A stretch of DNA of 53,924 nt. Origin: CAUZFZ01 sp963579025 (GTDB taxonomy: Bacteria > Planctomycetota > Planctomycetia > Planctomycetales > Planctomycetaceae). How positions within the stretch are numbered: the stretch's first letter is position 1; each line of letters starts with the position of its first letter. The translations under genes were made by a program, and so were the position numbers. The stretch is from NCBI GenBank assembly GCA_963579025.1, contig CAUZFZ010000053.1, forward strand, positions 1 to 53,924, read 5' to 3'. The notes beneath the pieces were generated by a model, which saw only the letters and a program-made list of their open reading frames with translations, did not search any database and was not told the DNA's origin. Of this stretch, positions 52,445 through 53,924 are shown piece by piece.

Positions 52445-53854
52445 ATGTTTACGCTGCTCGACCATCGTCCTGATCGGAATTGTGAAGGCTTGGCCCGCCG
52501 CGAGTTTCTGCGCGTTGGCACGCTGGGCTTTGGCGGTTTGAGTCTGGCCAGCCTGCTCCGATCCCGAGCTGCGGCATCCGTTCCTGCTCAGGCCGTGAGA
52601 CCGAAGTCCGTTGTGCTGTTATTTTTGCAGGGCGGCCCTTCGCACATCGAGTGCTTCGATCCAAAAATGTCGGCTCCAGCGGAGATACGCAGCATTTTCG
52701 GTGAAGTGAAGACCTCGTTGCCCGGCATCACTTTTGGCGGAACGTACCCGCAGCTCGCCGCGATGGCGGACCGTTTTTCCGTGGTGCGTTCCTATGGATC
52801 AAAGAACGGCGGACACAGTTACGCCGGAGTCGTGAGCGGCGGTAACTCGATGCAGGCGAGCGCTGGCTCTGTTTACTCACGCGTCGTCGGCACGAATCAC
52901 CCGCAGACGGGCATTCCCAGCAGCACGCTGATTCTGCCCGAGGCCATTCAGCCGGACATGAAAATCGGTCGCAATTTCGAGACGGGTGCCCTGCCGACGC
53001 TGACTCAATCAGGGCAACTGGGAAAGAGCTTCGATGCGTTCAATCCGATCGGTGGCAGCGAGCTGAAACAGAACATGGAGCTGAAGCTGGCTCCTGAACG
53101 GTTTGACGACCGTCGGCTACTGCTGTCCGGACTGGACCGCATCCGTCGCGACGTCGACAGCAGCGGGCTGCTTGGGTTCACTGATGAATTCCAGCAGCAG
53201 GCCTTTGAGATTATCTCGCGGGGCGTCGGGAGTGCGTTCGACATCTCAAAGGAAGATCCGAAGACGGTCGCGCGATACGACACCAGTCACCTCTTCACAA
53301 ACGAAGAAGTGCAACGCTGGGGCGACATGCGACGCTCGTCGAACCTGCTGGGTAAGCAGATGCTGATGGCCCGCCGTCTGTGCGAATCTGGCTGCGGTTT
53401 CGTAACCGTATCCGACTGTGGCTGGGACATGCACAGCAACGGCAACAGTCCGAAATTCCTCAACGGCATGAAGTGGCTGGGTCCTCAGGTTGATCATGCC
53501 GTGGCCGCGTTCATCAATGACGTGCAGGAGCGTGGCCTGGAGAACGACATCCTGCTGATCGTCACGGGTGAAATGGGTCGTACACCACGGATCAACCGCA
53601 ACGGCGGACGCGACCATTACGGTGAACTGACTCCGCTGCTGTTGTTTGGTGGCGGGCTCAAGATGGGCCAGGTGATCGGTCAGTCCAATGCCAAGGCTGA
53701 ACGACCGGCGACGAATCCATACACGCCCCAGCACCTGTTCGCGACGATTATGCACACGCTGTTCGACATTGGCGAACTGCGTCTGGTCCAGGGCGTTCCG
53801 CGCGAAATTCAGGATGTCATCGCCACCAGCGAGCCGATCACCGAATTGTTCTGA
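52445..53854 (+). CDS. Tat-exported DUF1501 protein, 469 aa
   Basis: Second DUF1501 protein of the window. A twin-arginine-like signal (LARREFLRVGTLGFGGLSLA) is followed by VVLLFLQGGPSHIECFDPKM, SVVRSYGSKNGGHSYAGVVS, LIVTGEMGRTPRINRNGGRD with the metal-binding His/Asp, and a final QHLFATIMHTLFDIGELR. AGGA precedes the ATG. The next gene is outside the window, so a DUF1549/DUF1553 partner may follow. Confidence 0.93.
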   Translation: MFTLLDHRPDRNCEGLARREFLRVGTLGFGGLSLASLLRSRAAASVPAQAVRPKSVVLLFLQGGPSHIECFDPKMSAPAEIRSIFGEVKTSLPGITFGGTYPQLAAMADRFSVVRSYGSKNGGHSYAGVVSGGNSMQASAGSVYSRVVGTNHPQTGIPSSTLILPEAIQPDMKIGRNFETGALPTLTQSGQLGKSFDAFNPIGGSELKQNMELKLAPERFDDRRLLLSGLDRIRRDVDSSGLLGFTDEFQQQAFEIISRGVGSAFDISKEDPKTVARYDTSHLFTNEEVQRWGDMRRSSNLLGKQMLMARRLCESGCGFVTVSDCGWDMHSNGNSPKFLNGMKWLGPQVDHAVAAFINDVQERGLENDILLIVTGEMGRTPRINRNGGRDHYGELTPLLLFGGGLKMGQVIGQSNAKAERPATNPYTPQHLFATIMHTLFDIGELRLVQGVPREIQDVIATSEPITELF

Positions 53855-53924
53855 TACCTGTGATTTTCCGCGGCGGCAGGTTGGTTCGAACCAGCGGTCA
53901 TACGAGCCCGAAGCGGGGGGCCGG
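53855..53924. other. 3' flank cut by window end
   Basis: 70 bases after the DUF1501 stop. It contains acctg/caggt around a G+C-rich loop and ends in a tcatacgagcccgaagcg stretch that may begin another repeat, but the window ends before it can be judged. Confidence 0.3.

Overview
The window looks like a stretch of a planctomycete chromosome (Planctomycetota, probably a Planctomycetaceae-type lineage). The support is the gene content. It has a cytochrome-like DUF1549/DUF1553 giant, two Tat-exported DUF1501 proteins, a DUF1559 pseudopilin, a giant RTX/FG-GAP/Calx-beta protein with an LEPR-like N-terminal signal, two Uma2 nucleases, an ISAzo13-type transposase, and an ECF sigma / membrane anti-sigma cassette. 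G+C is moderately high and CTG leucine codons dominate most genes. No plasmid, phage, CRISPR or secondary-metabolite locus is visible.

Layout. Bases 1-2350 are a decayed accessory patch around a tRNA-Lys. It holds the 3' end of an ISAzo13-type transposase, two inverted-repeat elements, a frameshifted small regulator-like gene and a truncated 23S-IVP-type four-helix-bundle gene. 2376-7469 (minus strand) carries the DUF1549/DUF1553 protein, a PQQ-like beta-propeller and a small anchored protein. 7766-16632 carries an HD phosphohydrolase, a secreted DUF11 protein, a Uma2 nuclease with a heptad-repeat tail, a secreted lectin-fold protein, a dimethylformamidase-beta-like protein and a YhaM-type exonuclease. 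16710-21194 is the 1494-aa RTX protein. 21685-28765 is mixed: DUF6807, an acidic membrane protein, DUF2617, O6-alkylguanine-DNA methyltransferase, a conserved unknown, DUF1501, a macro domain and a DUF457-like membrane hydrolase. 28768-35653 (minus strand) has an MHS transporter, DinB, an LRR lipoprotein, a zinc-ribbon/TM protein, DUF1559, a CPBP protease and a CTP-dependent polyprenol-kinase-like protein. 35983-46545 holds a citrate-synthase-like enzyme, a TonB-dependent receptor, topoisomerase I, a PpiD/SurA-like chaperone and a second Uma2. 46724-50632 is a plus-strand run: DUF2062, ECF sigma factor, anti-sigma factor, an anchored helical protein and a glycerophosphodiesterase. The window ends with a GT39-like membrane protein and a second DUF1501 gene.

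How it fits together. Most genes are housekeeping, envelope or secretion functions. The clearest multi-gene unit is the sigma/anti-sigma/anchored-helix/GDPD run, whose last three genes overlap each other; it reads as an envelope-sensing circuit. The most unusual non-coding signal is a set of unrelated palindromic elements. Three of them, with perfect or near-perfect arms, sit between convergent gene pairs (23392-23533, 28070-28150, 39734-39838). One repeat motif also sits in frame inside a coding sequence (3515-3585), with a related copy beside the four-helix-bundle remnant. An orphan terminator-like hairpin at 34762-34808 has no plus-strand gene before it and may mark an unannotated small RNA.
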